Of a stretch of DNA of 64,000 bases, positions 1 to 9,349 are shown piece after piece (the stretch's first letter is position 1; each line of letters starts with the position of its first letter). The position numbers and the translations under genes were made by a program. The notes under the pieces were generated by a model. That model worked only from the letters and a program-made list of their open reading frames with translations, was not told where the DNA came from and made no database searches. The DNA is from Prosthecodimorpha staleyi. GTDB lineage: Bacteria > Pseudomonadota > Alphaproteobacteria > Rhizobiales > Ancalomicrobiaceae. The stretch is from positions 347,052 through 411,051 of the forward strand of contig NZ_JAHHZF010000003.1 in assembly GCF_018729455.1 (NCBI RefSeq), written 5' to 3'.

Positions 1-156
1 CTTCACCACCATCTTGATGATGCGCGAATGGTTCTGGCCCATGTCCAGATAGTCGTAGCCATGGCCGATCAGCGCGCCACGCGCGGCGTGGAAGGCGCCC
101 TGGATCGAGGTCGATCCGGTCTTGGACATGCCGATATGCAGAAAGAGTTCGGTCAT
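1..156 (-). CDS. Sulfotransferase-family protein, N-terminal fragment
   Basis: Only the first 52 codons lie in the window; the gene runs off the left edge. The N-terminus reads MTELFLHIGMSKTGSTSIQ, which resembles the 5'-phosphosulfate-binding loop of sulfotransferases (a hydrophobic strand, then G-x-x-K-T-G-S/T-T-S). Members of this family transfer sulfate from PAPS to sugars or other acceptors. The start is the ATG at 156. The gene lies 79 bp downstream of the TRAP permease stop in the same direction, so it could be the last gene of that operon. Substrate cannot be inferred from this fragment. Confidence 0.6.
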   Translation of the reverse strand, partial: MTELFLHIGMSKTGSTSIQGAFHAARGALIGHGYDYLDMGQNHSRIIKMVVK

Positions 157-235
157 GGGGTCTCCGCTGACGGGCGACAGCCTATCGCGTCTCGGGGGCG
201 AACGAAAACCGTCGCGATGGGGGTTCGCTCACCCG

Positions 236-1822
236 TCATCGGCCGAGCATCCGGTTGGGCAGCCAAGTCGACAGGCCGGGGAAGCTCCAGAACACGACCA
301 GCGACAAGAGCTGCAGAATCACGAAGGGAATGATGCCGCGGTAGATGTCCGAGGTCTTCACTTCCGGCGGGGCGACGCCGCGCAGATAGAACAGCGCGAC
401 CCCGAAGGGCGGGTGCATGAAGCTGGTCTGCAGATTGACCCCCATCATCACGCCGAGCCAGACCGGGCTCATCGGCGAGCCGTCCGGCATCGGCATCTTG
501 AGCAGCACCGGCGCGGCGATCGGCACGACGATGTAGCAGATCTCCAGGAAGTCGACGAAGAAGCCGAGCAGGAACATCGCCGCCATCACGACGAAGACCG
601 CCCCCATCGTGCCGCCGGGCAGGTCGGCGAGCGCCCCGGTGACCATCTCTTCGCCGCCGAGCCCGCGGAAGATCAGGCTGAACATGGTGGCGCCGATGAC
701 GATGGCGAAGACCATGGCGGTGATCTCGCCGGTGCCGCGCATCACCGGGCGCAGCACCTCGGCGCTGAGCGTGACCAGAACCGCCGCCAGGATGCCGGCC
801 GCCACGACCGCCACAGCAGCCAACGCAGCCGCCAGCGCGACCGCCTCGGCCGGGCTCCGGCTCGCCCGCCCGATGCGCAGGTCGAAGGCGAGCGTCAGCA
901 CGACGATCGCGCCGAGCGCGATCCAGGCGGCCGAGAACAGCGGTGCCAGACGCGGCGCCTGACGCCGGCCGGCGAGCAGCAGCGTGCCGACCGCCCCGAC
1001 CGAGGCCGCCTCGGTCGGCGTCGCGATGCCGGCCAGGATCGAGCCGAGCACGCACAGGACCAGCGCCACCGGCGGCATCAGCGCGCCGGCGACCTCGCCC
1101 AGCGTCACCCGGCCAAGCGCCTCCGGGGCGGGCGGCGAGGTCTCCGGCCTCAGCCAGGCGACCACGGCCTGATAGACCAGATAGAGCCCGGCCAGCGTCA
1201 GCCCGGGGATCAGCGCGCCGGCGAAGAGATCGGCGACCGAGACGGATTCGGGCGCGAAGATGCCCTGGTCGGTCTGGGCCTTCTGGTAGGCGTTGCCGAG
1301 CACGTCGCCGAGCACGACCAGCACGATCGAGGGCGGGATGATCTGCCCGAGCGTGCCGGCCGCCGCGATCGTGCCGGTGGCGAGCTTCGGGTCGTAGCCC
1401 CAGCGCAGCATGGTCGGCAGTGACAGAAGCCCCATGGTCACGACCGTGGCGCCGACGATGCCGGTCGAGGCGGCGAGCAGCGCGCCGACGATGGTGACCG
1501 AGAAGCCGAGCCCGCCGCGGATCGGCCCGAACAGGCGGCCCATGGTCTCGAGCAGCAGTTCGGCGACGCGCGACTTCTCCAGCATCACGCCCATGAACAC
1601 GAACAGCGGCACGGCCAGGAGCACGCCGGAGGTCATCACCCCGAAGACGCGCTGTGGCAGGGCGCCGAGAAACGCCGGGTCGAACACGCCGAGCGCGAGG
1701 CCGAGGCCGGCGAACAGGATCGCCGTACCGGCGAGCGTGAAGGCGACCGGATAGCCGGCCATGACCAGAAGGCAGGCGGCCACGAACATGCCGATATCGA
1801 GGGAATGGGCGAGCGACGCCAT
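236..1822 (-). CDS. TRAP transporter large permease (DctM type)
   Basis: A 528-residue, strongly hydrophobic protein with many membrane segments, of the TRAP large-subunit (DctM) family. It forms the ion-driven channel that imports small organic acids handed over by a periplasmic binding protein. Typical family stretches are visible: PLFVFMGVMLEKS near residue 75, the loop LGQIIPPSIVLVVLGD near 155, and NLQTSFMHPPFG near the C-terminus. The start was placed at the ATG 1822, four bases after the stop of the small-subunit gene; an in-frame upstream extension lies inside that gene. The long middle section (about residues 300-350) is a low-complexity Ala/Leu membrane region. No DctP binding protein gene is in the window. 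Confidence 0.9.
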   Translation of the reverse strand: MASLAHSLDIGMFVAACLLVMAGYPVAFTLAGTAILFAGLGLALGVFDPAFLGALPQRVFGVMTSGVLLAVPLFVFMGVMLEKSRVAELLLETMGRLFGPIRGGLGFSVTIVGALLAASTGIVGATVVTMGLLSLPTMLRWGYDPKLATGTIAAAGTLGQIIPPSIVLVVLGDVLGNAYQKAQTDQGIFAPESVSVADLFAGALIPGLTLAGLYLVYQAVVAWLRPETSPPAPEALGRVTLGEVAGALMPPVALVLCVLGSILAGIATPTEAASVGAVGTLLLAGRRQAPRLAPLFSAAWIALGAIVVLTLAFDLRIGRASRSPAEAVALAAALAAVAVVAAGILAAVLVTLSAEVLRPVMRGTGEITAMVFAIVIGATMFSLIFRGLGGEEMVTGALADLPGGTMGAVFVVMAAMFLLGFFVDFLEICYIVVPIAAPVLLKMPMPDGSPMSPVWLGVMMGVNLQTSFMHPPFGVALFYLRGVAPPEVKTSDIYRGIIPFVILQLLSLVVFWSFPGLSTWLPNRMLGR

Positions 1823-1826
1823 CCGG

Positions 1827-2345
1827 TCAGGTCCCCTCGACGGCCGGTGCGGGCCGCGACAGCGCGTCGACGCCACGGATCACGAAGGCCAGCCCCTGCA
1901 GGGCGAGCAGCAGCACGAAGGCCAGGATCTCGCATTTCAGGAGCCAGACCGCCGGCAGGCCGGCCGTCTCCGCCGAGCCCTCCAGGATCGCGACCGACTT
2001 CGCCACATAGGGCCAGGCTTGCCAGCCGAGCACCAGCATGGTCGGCCACAGGAGGCCGACGACGCCGATCACGTCGACCCAGATCTTCGCCCGCGCCGGC
2101 GCCTCGCGATACCAGATGTCGACGCGGACATGGGCGCCGCGGCGCAGGGCATCGGCGCTGCCGAGCATGAACAGCGAGGCGAACAGATAGGTCAGCGCCT
2201 CCTGCATCCAGACCGAGCCGAGGCCGAAGGCATAGCGCAGGATCACCACCGCGAACTGGATCAGCACGATCGCCAGCGTCGCCCAGGCAAGCCCGGCGCC
2301 GAGGCGGTCGTTGAGGCGATCGATGAGGCAGGCGAGACGGAGCAT
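1827..2345 (-). CDS. TRAP transporter small permease (DctQ type)
   Basis: A 172-residue protein with four hydrophobic segments, the size and layout of DctQ small subunits. The family-typical stretch around RYAFGLGSVWMQE followed by a second helix and RRGAHVRVDIWY is present. The subunit is needed for assembly and coupling of the TRAP transporter. The start is taken at the ATG 2345 (MLRLACLIDRLND); the longer frame adds 34 residues without membrane or family character. It precedes the large permease gene by four bases, so the two are co-translated. The gene upstream (peptidase C26-like) is divergent, leaving about 205 bp for both promoters. Confidence 0.85.
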   Translation of the reverse strand: MLRLACLIDRLNDRLGAGLAWATLAIVLIQFAVVILRYAFGLGSVWMQEALTYLFASLFMLGSADALRRGAHVRVDIWYREAPARAKIWVDVIGVVGLLWPTMLVLGWQAWPYVAKSVAILEGSAETAGLPAVWLLKCEILAFVLLLALQGLAFVIRGVDALSRPAPAVEGT

Positions 2346-2550
2346 GGCGGGGCCCGGACCAGGGAGGCTCCGAATACAGGCCGCGGCCCGCAGGGTCGAG
2401 GGCCGACATGCAACGCCATGCCTCGAATCGGACGCGAATTCGTGCAAATCTGAAGCTTCGACGCGGTCGGCACTCCTTCCGGCCCGTTGCCTGCATCATG
2501 CTCCCGTGCCGCGCCGACGCGCCCGCACCAGCCCTTCGAGCCTGCCCTCC

Positions 2551-3327
2551 ATGTCAGCCACGCCGATCGTTCTCGTCTCCTCCGACAACCGCGTCTTCGA
2601 CCATGTCCGCTGGCACGCCACGCCGGCGCAGTATCTGGAGGCGGTGCTCTACGGCTCCGGCGCGATCCCGCTGATGCTGCCGTCGCTCGGCGGCGCGCTC
2701 GACCTGGAGACGATCCTCGACCGGGTCGACGGCGTGCTTTTGACCGGCTCGCGCTCCAACGTGCATCCGAGCCTCTACGGCGTCGAACCGGACGTGAAAT
2801 ACGAGCCCTATGACGAGGCGCGCGACGCCACCACGCTACCGCTGATCCGCCTGGCGATCGCACGCGGCAAGCCGCTGCTCGCCATCTGCCGCGGCTACCA
2901 GGAGCTCAACGTCGCGCTCGGCGGCTCGCTGCATACCGAGATCCAGGAATTCGACGGTCGCATGGACCATCGTGCGCCGATCTCCGACCACCAGGACGAA
3001 CGCTACGCGATCCGCCACCGGATCGAGATCGTGCCGGGAAGCTGCATCGGGCGGATCATGGAGTCCGACGAGATCGCGGTGAACTCGCTGCACCGCCAGG
3101 GCATCGCCGAACTGTCGCCGCGCCTCGCCATCGAGGCGACCGCGCCGGACGGCACCATCGAGGCGGTCCGGGTCGCGGACGCGGCCGGCTTCGCGGTCGG
3201 CGTCCAGTGGCATCCGGAATACTGGGTCGGCTCCGACAACGCCTCTTCGCGCCTGTTCCAGGCCTTCGGCGCGGCGGTCAGGGCAGAAGCCGCGGCCCGC
3301 CTGCCGCAGCCGCTCGCCGCGGAGTAG
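2551..3327 (+). CDS. Class I glutamine amidotransferase-like / peptidase C26 family hydrolase
   Basis: A 258-residue protein of the peptidase C26 group (gamma-glutamyl-GABA hydrolase PuuD and relatives). The nucleophile elbow LLAICRGYQELNVALGG puts the catalytic cysteine at about residue 113, and VQWHPE near residues 219-223 supplies the His and Glu of the triad. Members hydrolyse gamma-glutamyl amides, as in the gamma-glutamylated putrescine pathway, but no other puu gene is nearby, so the substrate is open. The start is the ATG 2551 (MSATPIVLVSSD); the longer reading frame upstream overlaps the divergent TRAP promoter region and is Arg/Pro-rich without family similarity. Confidence 0.85.
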   Translation: MSATPIVLVSSDNRVFDHVRWHATPAQYLEAVLYGSGAIPLMLPSLGGALDLETILDRVDGVLLTGSRSNVHPSLYGVEPDVKYEPYDEARDATTLPLIRLAIARGKPLLAICRGYQELNVALGGSLHTEIQEFDGRMDHRAPISDHQDERYAIRHRIEIVPGSCIGRIMESDEIAVNSLHRQGIAELSPRLAIEATAPDGTIEAVRVADAAGFAVGVQWHPEYWVGSDNASSRLFQAFGAAVRAEAAARLPQPLAAE

Positions 3328-3548
3328 CGGACGCGCGACGCCGGGATCGAGGGTTCGGCCCCGCAGCCCCGTTCGTCGATTTGTCGGACAGACCAGCAAA
3401 TCGCGCATAAAAGACGATCCGGCGCGTCGGGGCAAGCGGTCCCGGCGACGGCCTGTCCGTCGTCCGCGATGCGTTGTCCCGAAGCCCCATCCGTGGCTTG
3501 ATGGCCTTCGAAAGCCGGTCGCAAGAGCCGGATACGCGGGAGGTGCGC

Positions 3549-5108
3549 TTGGAGACATTGCTGACCATCGGGCAGATTCTGTCCGCACAGGCGCGGCTCA
3601 GGCCGGAGGAGACCGGCGCCGCCGATCTCGACCGCTCGATGAGCTTCCGGCTCTGGAACGAGCGGGCTTGCCGGCTCGCCAACGGCCTCCTCGGCCTCGG
3701 CCTGAAGCCGGGCGACCGGATCGCGGTGCTTGCCTATAACGCGCTCGAATGGGTCGAGATCTACGCCGCCATGGCGAAGGCGGGCCTGATCGGCGTGCCG
3801 GTCAATTTCCGGCTAACCGCCCCGGAAGCGCTCTACATCATCCGCGACTGCGGCGCTGCGGCGGTGATCGTGCAGGACGACCTGGCCGGCGTGATCGAGA
3901 CCATCCGCGCCGATCTCGGCCTTCCGGACGACCGGATCGTGCAGTTCGGCGCTGCGCGTGTGCCGGCCGGCTGGCGCGGCTACGAGGACCTGCTGGCGGC
4001 GGCCTCCGGCGCCGAGCCCGGCATCGCGGTCTCGCCCGACGATCCCTGGATGTTCATGTACACCTCGGGCACGACCGGCAAGCCGAAGGGCGCGATCCGC
4101 AGCCATCGCGGCGGCGCGCTGCTGTCGCTGGTCACCGACATCCATCTCGGCGCGAACCGCTTCGACCATGCGCTGCTGGTCATGCCGATGTGCCACGCCA
4201 ACTCGCTCTATTTCTTCGGCGCCTTCGCCTATTGCGGGGCGCCGGTCACGGTCTATTCGCGCCGCAGCTTCGATCCCGAGCACATGCTGCGGACGCTATC
4301 GCAGTCGGGGGCGACCTTCACCTCCCTGGTGCCGACCCACTACATCATGATGCTCGGCCTGCCCGACGCGGTGCGGGCGCAATACGCGCAGGAGCGGGTC
4401 TCGAAACTCATGATCTCCTCGGCGCCGGCGCGGCCGGACACCAAGCGGGCGATCATGGAGCTGTTCCCGAAATCCGGCCTGTTCGAGCTCTACGGCTCCA
4501 CCGAGGCCGGCTGGGTGACCATGCTCCACCCGCACGAGCAGTTCGACAAGCTCGGCTCGGTCGGCCGCGAATGCGTCGGCTCGAAGCCGATCCGCATCCT
4601 CGACGCCGACGGCAACGAGGTGCCGGACGGCGAGCCGGGCGAGCTGTTCTCGTCCAATCCCTACACCTTCGACGGCTATTGGAACCTGCCGGAGAAGACC
4701 CGCGAGGCGATCCACGGCGACTATTGCAGCGTCGGCGACATGGCCCGGCGCGATGCCGACGGCTACATCTGGCTGGTCGACCGCAAGTCCAACATGATCA
4801 TCTCGGGCGGCGAGAACGTCTACCCGTCCGAGGTCGAGACGCTGCTCGGCCAGCATCCGGCCGTCAAGGATGTGGCGGTGATCGGCCTGCCCGACCCGGT
4901 CTGGGGCGAGCGCGTCCATGCCGTGGTCGTGCCCCATGACGGTGCGGCCGCCGATGCCGACGAGATCGTCGCCTGGTGCCGCGACCGGATCGCCGGCTAC
5001 AAGCGGCCGAAATCGGTCAGCGTGATCGGCGAGGCCGAGATGCCGCGCACCGCCACCGGCAAGATCCTGCACCGCATGCTGCGCAGCCGCTATTCCGAGC
5101 CGTCGTGA
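3549..5108 (+). CDS. AMP-dependent acyl-CoA synthetase/ligase
   Basis: An adenylate-forming enzyme of the ANL superfamily that activates a carboxylic acid with ATP and joins it to CoA. The core motifs are all present: [12 protein letters not shown] (AMP-binding loop), YGSTEAG (A5), the hinge region [20 protein letters not shown], and the C-terminal [13 protein letters not shown] with the adenylation lysine. The chosen TTG start at 3549 sits five bases after GGAGG; an ATG at 3501 in the same frame would add 16 residues but has no ribosome-binding site. It is followed 59 bp later by the thiamine-diphosphate enzyme and probably shares its transcript. The acid it activates cannot be read from sequence. 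Confidence 0.9.
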   Translation: METLLTIGQILSAQARLRPEETGAADLDRSMSFRLWNERACRLANGLLGLGLKPGDRIAVLAYNALEWVEIYAAMAKAGLIGVPVNFRLTAPEALYIIRDCGAAAVIVQDDLAGVIETIRADLGLPDDRIVQFGAARVPAGWRGYEDLLAAASGAEPGIAVSPDDPWMFMYTSGTTGKPKGAIRSHRGGALLSLVTDIHLGANRFDHALLVMPMCHANSLYFFGAFAYCGAPVTVYSRRSFDPEHMLRTLSQSGATFTSLVPTHYIMMLGLPDAVRAQYAQERVSKLMISSAPARPDTKRAIMELFPKSGLFELYGSTEAGWVTMLHPHEQFDKLGSVGRECVGSKPIRILDADGNEVPDGEPGELFSSNPYTFDGYWNLPEKTREAIHGDYCSVGDMARRDADGYIWLVDRKSNMIISGGENVYPSEVETLLGQHPAVKDVAVIGLPDPVWGERVHAVVVPHDGAAADADEIVAWCRDRIAGYKRPKSVSVIGEAEMPRTATGKILHRMLRSRYSEPS

Positions 5109-5167
5109 CGGCGAGCCGAAGCGACCGGCCGCTCCCCCCACAATCAGAACGATCCGAGGACACGCCC

Positions 5168-6898
5168 ATGGCCGAAACCGTCATCGACCTCAATTCCGAT
5201 CCCGAAAGCTGCGCGGCCTGGATCGCCAAGTTCCTGAAGGCGCGCGGCGTCGACCGCCTGTTCGGCCTGCAGGGCGGCCATATCCAGCCGATCTGGGACT
5301 TCGTCGCCCGCGAGGGCATCCGCATCATCGACGTGCGCGACGAGGGCGCGGCGGTCCACATGGCCCACGCCCATGCCGAACTGACCGGCACGCTCGGCGT
5401 CGCCATGGTGACGGCCGGCCCGGGCGTGACCAATTGCGTCACCGCCATCGCCAACGCCTCCCTGGCGCGCATGCCGGTGCTGCTGATCGGCGGCTGCACC
5501 TCGCGCCCGCAGGCCAATATGGGTCCGCTGCAGGACATCCCGCATGTCGACATTCTGAGGCCCGTGACCCGGACCGCGCGCACCGCCCGCGTCGCCGACC
5601 AGGTGATCCGCGAATTGGACGAGGCCGTCGCGCGTGCCTTCGGCGACATGGGCGAGCCGGGACCGGTCTATATCGAGATCCCGACCGACGTGCTCCGGAC
5701 CCGCGTCGCCCCGAATCTCGTCCTCGACGACTGGATGCGGCCGAAGCCGCAGCGCATCATCCCGCCCGAGGCCGGCGCGGTCGAGGCCGCCATGCAGGCG
5801 ATCTGGTCGGCGCGCCGGCCGTTGGTCGTCACCGGCCGCGGCGCGTGCGCGGCCGGGCCGGCGCTGCAACGTTTCCTCGATGCCTCCGGCGCGCTCTATC
5901 TCGACACCCAGGAGAGCCGCGGTCTGGTCCGGGCGGATCATCCGGCCGTGGTCGGGGCGGTGCGTGCCAACGCCATGTCGGAGGCCGACCTGGTCCTGGT
6001 GATCGGCCGCAAGCTCGACTACCAGCTCGGCTACGGTTCGCCGGCGGTCTTCCCGCATGCCCGCTTCCTGCGGCTGGCCGACAATGCCGGCGAACTTCTC
6101 GACAACCGCCGCGGCGACCCGGAACTGCTCGCCACCCCGGCACTGGCGCTGGACGCCATCGTGGCCGCCGCCGGCAACCGCGCGCCGGCGGTCGATCGCG
6201 ACTGGACCGGCGGATTGCGCCGCAAGCATGAGGAGCGCAGCCGGCCGCGCGGGCCGGCGGAAAGCCGCGGCAGCGACGGCAAGGTGCATCCGGCCGCGAT
6301 CTTCGAGGCGCTGGCGGCGGTCGCCGATCCGGATTTCGTCGCCATCGCCGACGGCGGCGATCTCCTGAGCTTCGCGCGCGTCGGCCTGCAGGCCAAGACC
6401 TACATGGATGCCGGCGCCTTCGGCTGCCTCGGCATCTCGGTGCCCTATGCCATCGCGGCCGCCCTGGCGCTGCCGGAAAGGCAGGTCATCGCGGTCACCG
6501 GCGACGGCGCCTACGGCATCAACGCCATGGAGATCGACACCGCGGTGCGCCACGGCGCCAAGATCGTCGTCATCGTCTCCAACAACGCCGCCTGGAACAT
6601 CGAGCGCTTCGACCAGGCGGTCAACTATGGCGGCCGCGTCGTCGGCACGACCCTGCGCCATTCCGACTATGCCGGCATGGCGCGCGCGCTCGGCGCCCAT
6701 GGCGAGCGGGTCGAGGACCCGGCCGACCTGATCCCCGCGCTGAAGCGCGCCATCGCCAACGCGCCGGCGGTGGTCGACGTGGTGACGACGCAGACGGCCG
6801 TGTCGTCGGACGCCAAGAAGGGCCTCGGCTTCGTGCCGGACTTCCAGGCCCTGACCGCCTGGGACGATGCCGAACGCGCCCGGCGCGGCCTGCTCTGA
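5168..6898 (+). CDS. Thiamine-diphosphate-dependent enzyme, acetolactate synthase-like
   Basis: A 576-residue protein with the three-domain plan of acetolactate synthase, benzoylformate decarboxylase and relatives. The N-terminal PYR domain carries the conserved glutamate region ([19 protein letters not shown]) and GPGVTN. The central domain follows, and the C-terminal PP domain has the metal/ThDP motif GDGAYG with NN about 27 residues later. The start is the ATG 5168, preceded by GAGGAC. It is not a good match to biosynthetic IlvB by context: no small subunit or ilvC is near, and the neighbour is an acyl-CoA ligase. A role in carbon-carbon cleavage or decarboxylation during catabolism (oxalyl-CoA or 2-oxoacid decarboxylase type) is inference. 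Confidence 0.85.
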   Translation: MAETVIDLNSDPESCAAWIAKFLKARGVDRLFGLQGGHIQPIWDFVAREGIRIIDVRDEGAAVHMAHAHAELTGTLGVAMVTAGPGVTNCVTAIANASLARMPVLLIGGCTSRPQANMGPLQDIPHVDILRPVTRTARTARVADQVIRELDEAVARAFGDMGEPGPVYIEIPTDVLRTRVAPNLVLDDWMRPKPQRIIPPEAGAVEAAMQAIWSARRPLVVTGRGACAAGPALQRFLDASGALYLDTQESRGLVRADHPAVVGAVRANAMSEADLVLVIGRKLDYQLGYGSPAVFPHARFLRLADNAGELLDNRRGDPELLATPALALDAIVAAAGNRAPAVDRDWTGGLRRKHEERSRPRGPAESRGSDGKVHPAAIFEALAAVADPDFVAIADGGDLLSFARVGLQAKTYMDAGAFGCLGISVPYAIAAALALPERQVIAVTGDGAYGINAMEIDTAVRHGAKIVVIVSNNAAWNIERFDQAVNYGGRVVGTTLRHSDYAGMARALGAHGERVEDPADLIPALKRAIANAPAVVDVVTTQTAVSSDAKKGLGFVPDFQALTAWDDAERARRGLL

Positions 6899-6901
6899 AC
6901 G

Positions 6902-6934
6902 GGCCGGCGGCGGGCGGCCCGACGCCCCGCCGGC
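6902..6934. terminator. GC-rich hairpin between convergent genes
   Basis: Just after the stop of the thiamine-diphosphate enzyme, GGCCGGCGG and GCCGGCC-type arms can fold into a strong GC-only hairpin. There is no T-run. A second set of GCCCC/GGGGC repeats lies at about 6986-7018. The region separates convergent transcription units, which fits a termination zone, but the evidence is structural only. Confidence 0.35.
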
Positions 6935-7062
6935 CGCCAGCCCCGATCGAGACGATTGAGGGCCTCGGCGCGGGGCGGCTGTAAGCCCCGCTTCTTTGGG
7001 GCAGGCGTCTTTGGGGCGGTCGCCAAGGGCCGGACCGGCGTTCTCCCTGCGGGATGGACGGC

Positions 7063-7602
7063 TTAGGGATAGCGCCCGACATCGATGCCGCGGCGCTTCA
7101 GATCGACGGAGATCCGATTGCGCAGCACGAAGATGTCGTCGACGGTCTTGCCGCGCAGGCGGCCGATCTCCTCGCCCGTGAAGGGGGCCGAGTCCTTGGG
7201 CCGGTCCCTGCCCCCCCAGGTGTCGAGCACCCAGTTGAGCAGGCGGGCGGTATCCTCGTCCGGCAGGCCGGAATTGATCACGCCCGGCACGTTGGCAAGA
7301 TAGAGCCGGCCGTCGCGGTGGTGCAGGTGCTTGCCGACGATGTTCGGGAAGGGCGGGATGCGACCGATCACAGATCCCGAGCCGTCCGGCAGGTGGCAGC
7401 CCGAGCAATGCAGCATGAACAGCGTCGACGGCGTGTCCTGACCGGCCCGGGCGGGGCCGGCGGCGGGCGCGGCCAGCCCCGCAAAGGCGGCGAGAACGAG
7501 CGCGAGCACGGTCCAGCGCCGGCCGGTGGGATGCCGGGCCGCGGGATGCCGGGCCGGAACCTGCGGGACGGCGCGGTGCGGAAAGGACGGACGCGGCGTC
7601 AC
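7063..7602 (-). CDS. Periplasmic monohaem c-type cytochrome without an obvious Met ligand (aau cluster)
   Basis: A 179-residue exported protein: a basic N-terminus, a hydrophobic segment (residues about 31-47) ending in ARAG, then one haem c motif CSGCH at about residues 66-70. No methionine follows the haem motif, so the usual class I His-Met ligation is not possible; a KHLHH cluster about 20 residues on could supply a His ligand, or the haem could be five-coordinate. The start is a GTG at 7602 overlapping the stop of the preceding cytochrome gene (GTGA), so the two are translationally coupled. As last gene of the amine dehydrogenase run, it may serve electron transfer or cofactor maturation; neither is proven. 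Confidence 0.75.
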   Translation of the reverse strand: MTPRPSFPHRAVPQVPARHPAARHPTGRRWTVLALVLAAFAGLAAPAAGPARAGQDTPSTLFMLHCSGCHLPDGSGSVIGRIPPFPNIVGKHLHHRDGRLYLANVPGVINSGLPDEDTARLLNWVLDTWGGRDRPKDSAPFTGEEIGRLRGKTVDDIFVLRNRISVDLKRRGIDVGRYP

Positions 7603-8123
7603 GGTCGGCTCCGCATGGCGCGCAGTTCGGCGGCGGTCGGCGCCTTGCCGGCGCGCAGGACGGCCAGCGCCTTGGCGTCGACCCGGACGCCCTTCGCGCC
7701 GTTCAGGGTCTGGTAGACGTAGCTGGTCACGGCGGCGATCTCCTGGTCGGAGAGGTGCCCCTGCGGCGGCATGACGGTCTGGAAGGAAAGCCCCTCGCTT
7801 TCGATCGGACCGGACAGGCCGTTCAGCACCACGAGCGGGACATAGTCCGGCGACTTGGCGGCGGCGGCCTTGACGACCGCCGATTTCAAGGGCGGCGCCA
7901 CCCCGGCCGCACCCTTGCCGGCCTCCTGATGGCAGGCCTGGCAGACATCGGCATAGACCGACTTGCCGTCGACCGCCCAGGCCGGACCGCCGGCGGCCAA
8001 GCCGAAGCCGGCCAGACCCGCGGCCGCCAGACCGACAGCGGCCGACAGGCGGACCAGGACGAAGGCAAGCGGCACGTCCTGACCGATCGCCCGGGCGGCG
8101 ACCGATGCGGCCTTAGCCCGCAT
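7599..8123 (-). CDS. Class I c-type cytochrome, likely electron acceptor of the amine dehydrogenase
   Basis: A 174-residue protein with an N-terminal membrane/signal segment (about residues 21-50), then a small class I cytochrome c domain: haem motif CQACH, and the likely sixth ligand Met in VMPPQGHLSDQEIAAVTSYV. It starts at the ATG 8123, overlapping the 3' end of aauA by 11 bases. The longer open frame upstream runs antiparallel to nothing but overlaps aauA and is rejected. In Alcaligenes faecalis a small monohaem cytochrome gene also follows aauA, so this protein is the natural candidate to receive electrons from the dehydrogenase, in place of an azurin or amicyanin, neither of which is encoded here. 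Confidence 0.85.
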   Translation of the reverse strand: MRAKAASVAARAIGQDVPLAFVLVRLSAAVGLAAAGLAGFGLAAGGPAWAVDGKSVYADVCQACHQEAGKGAAGVAPPLKSAVVKAAAAKSPDYVPLVVLNGLSGPIESEGLSFQTVMPPQGHLSDQEIAAVTSYVYQTLNGAKGVRVDAKALAVLRAGKAPTAAELRAMRSRP

Positions 8124-8652
8124 CCGAGATGCCCACCACGGCGGCGACGGTGCAATGATACATGCCGTGCTTCTCGGCCATGCACCAGTTGATGTCGTTG
8201 TGGACGCCCATCCGGTAGCCGGGCCGTTCGCGCAGGTTGAAGTTGCACAGGCAGCGGCCGCAGGAGGTCTTGCCGCAGCAGTCATTGTAGCTGATCAGGT
8301 AGGACTTGTTGTCCTTCGGGTTCTGGCAGGTGCCGACCCAGGTGACCTTGGAGACCGAGGCGCCCGGCGGGCAGGACGAGACGGTGCCGCCGCAGCAGGT
8401 GCACAGGAAGCCGTCCAGCGCGCAGTAGCGCCAGTATTCGCAGGCCTGGTCGGTCGGCTCGGCATCGGCCGCATGCGCGCGCAGGCCCTCGCTGCGATCG
8501 AAGGGCAGCATCGGCAGGACCGCACCGCCGACAATCACCTTGCCGATATGGGCGAGCGCACTGCGCCGGCCATGCAATTGGGCGGAGCGGCGGACCACGA
8601 TCTCGGTCGCGCCGTCGATCTTGGACATCAGACGATTGAACAGGCTCAGCAT
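8113..8652 (-). CDS. aauA: Aromatic (aralkyl)amine dehydrogenase light chain, TTQ-containing
   Basis: A 179-residue precursor of the small beta subunit of a tryptophan tryptophylquinone enzyme that oxidatively deaminates primary amines in the periplasm. The twin-arginine type leader (GRRSALAHIGKVIVGG, residues 28-43) is long, as in MauA/AauA. The two tryptophans that form TTQ are W105 (in TWVGTC) and W156 (in NDINWC), 51 residues apart as in known enzymes, and the catalytic Asp is D124 in NDCCGK. Fourteen cysteines occur in the mature part. DGFLCTCCGG, CCGKTSCGRC and RERPGY match the aromatic amine dehydrogenase type rather than methylamine dehydrogenase. It lies 34 bp downstream of aauD. Confidence 0.93.
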   Translation of the reverse strand: MLSLFNRLMSKIDGATEIVVRRSAQLHGRRSALAHIGKVIVGGAVLPMLPFDRSEGLRAHAADAEPTDQACEYWRYCALDGFLCTCCGGTVSSCPPGASVSKVTWVGTCQNPKDNKSYLISYNDCCGKTSCGRCLCNFNLRERPGYRMGVHNDINWCMAEKHGMYHCTVAAVVGISDAG

Positions 8653-8686
8653 GGGCGGGCCTCCGGAAGACGGCGGAACGGTCGGA

Positions 8687-9280
8687 TCACGAGACGGCCG
8701 GACGGTCCAGGTAGTCCTGGATCGACGGCACGGCGAGTTCCTTGGCGTTGAACAGGCTCTCGAGCTGTTCGCGGTTGTTGATCAGCCCCTTGGCGCGGAC
8801 CACGCCGGTGCCGTCGATCAGGATGGCGAAGGGCAGCCGGCTGACCCGGAAGGTCATGCCGAGTTCGGTCGACAGGATGTAGGGGAAGCTCTCCAGCCCC
8901 TTCTCGCGCACGAACACGTCATGGGCGGGACGATCGCCATCGCTCGCCAGCACCACGTCCATCCAGGCGGCCTCCGCGCTGCGCGCGGATTTCAGCACCG
9001 GCAGCAGCTTCTTGCAGACCGGGCAGGTCGGCGACAGGAAGAAGACCAGCGTCGAGCGCGGCGACGGCCCGCCGAGTGCCAGGCGCTTGCCGGCGAGCGT
9101 GACCAAGTCCATGCGCGGCGCGGCCTCGCCGATCTTGGGGCCGGCATCGGTCATCAGCGCGCCCATCGGGGCGACCCGCTCGAACAGAACGCCGACCTGA
9201 CGGGCGAGCGCGAAGACCACCACGGCCAGGATCACGACCAGGACCCAGAGCAGCCCGACGGCGACGACGAGACCTTCCAT
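8687..9280 (-). CDS. aauD: Amine dehydrogenase maturation protein MauD/AauD, thioredoxin-like
   Basis: A 197-residue protein with an N-terminal membrane anchor (residues about 3-27) and a thioredoxin-fold domain with the active-site pair CPVC at about residues 97-100, followed by the cis-Pro region RLPFAI. MauD homologues are thought to form or isomerise the many disulfides of the light chain in the periplasm. The ATG 9280 is chosen because it starts directly at the membrane anchor and has GGGAG upstream; an ATG at 9301 in frame is the alternative. It sits between aauE and aauA, the usual order. Confidence 0.9.
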   Translation of the reverse strand: MEGLVVAVGLLWVLVVILAVVVFALARQVGVLFERVAPMGALMTDAGPKIGEAAPRMDLVTLAGKRLALGGPSPRSTLVFFLSPTCPVCKKLLPVLKSARSAEAAWMDVVLASDGDRPAHDVFVREKGLESFPYILSTELGMTFRVSRLPFAILIDGTGVVRAKGLINNREQLESLFNAKELAVPSIQDYLDRPAVS

Positions 9281-9349
9281 CACGCGAAACTCCCTTTCCA
9301 TCGGCGGCGATCGGCACCCAGGGCGAGCGCCATGCGGGAATGCTGCAGT

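Noticed and set aside
5168..6898. Biosynthetic acetolactate synthase IlvB
   Set aside because: No small regulatory subunit or ilv gene is adjacent, and the context is catabolic; the general ThDP family name is safer.
5144..7408. A 754-codon reverse open frame across the ThDP enzyme gene
   Set aside because: It is antisense to the ThDP enzyme and to the end of a cytochrome gene, with Arg/Gly/His-rich composition. No conserved motif.
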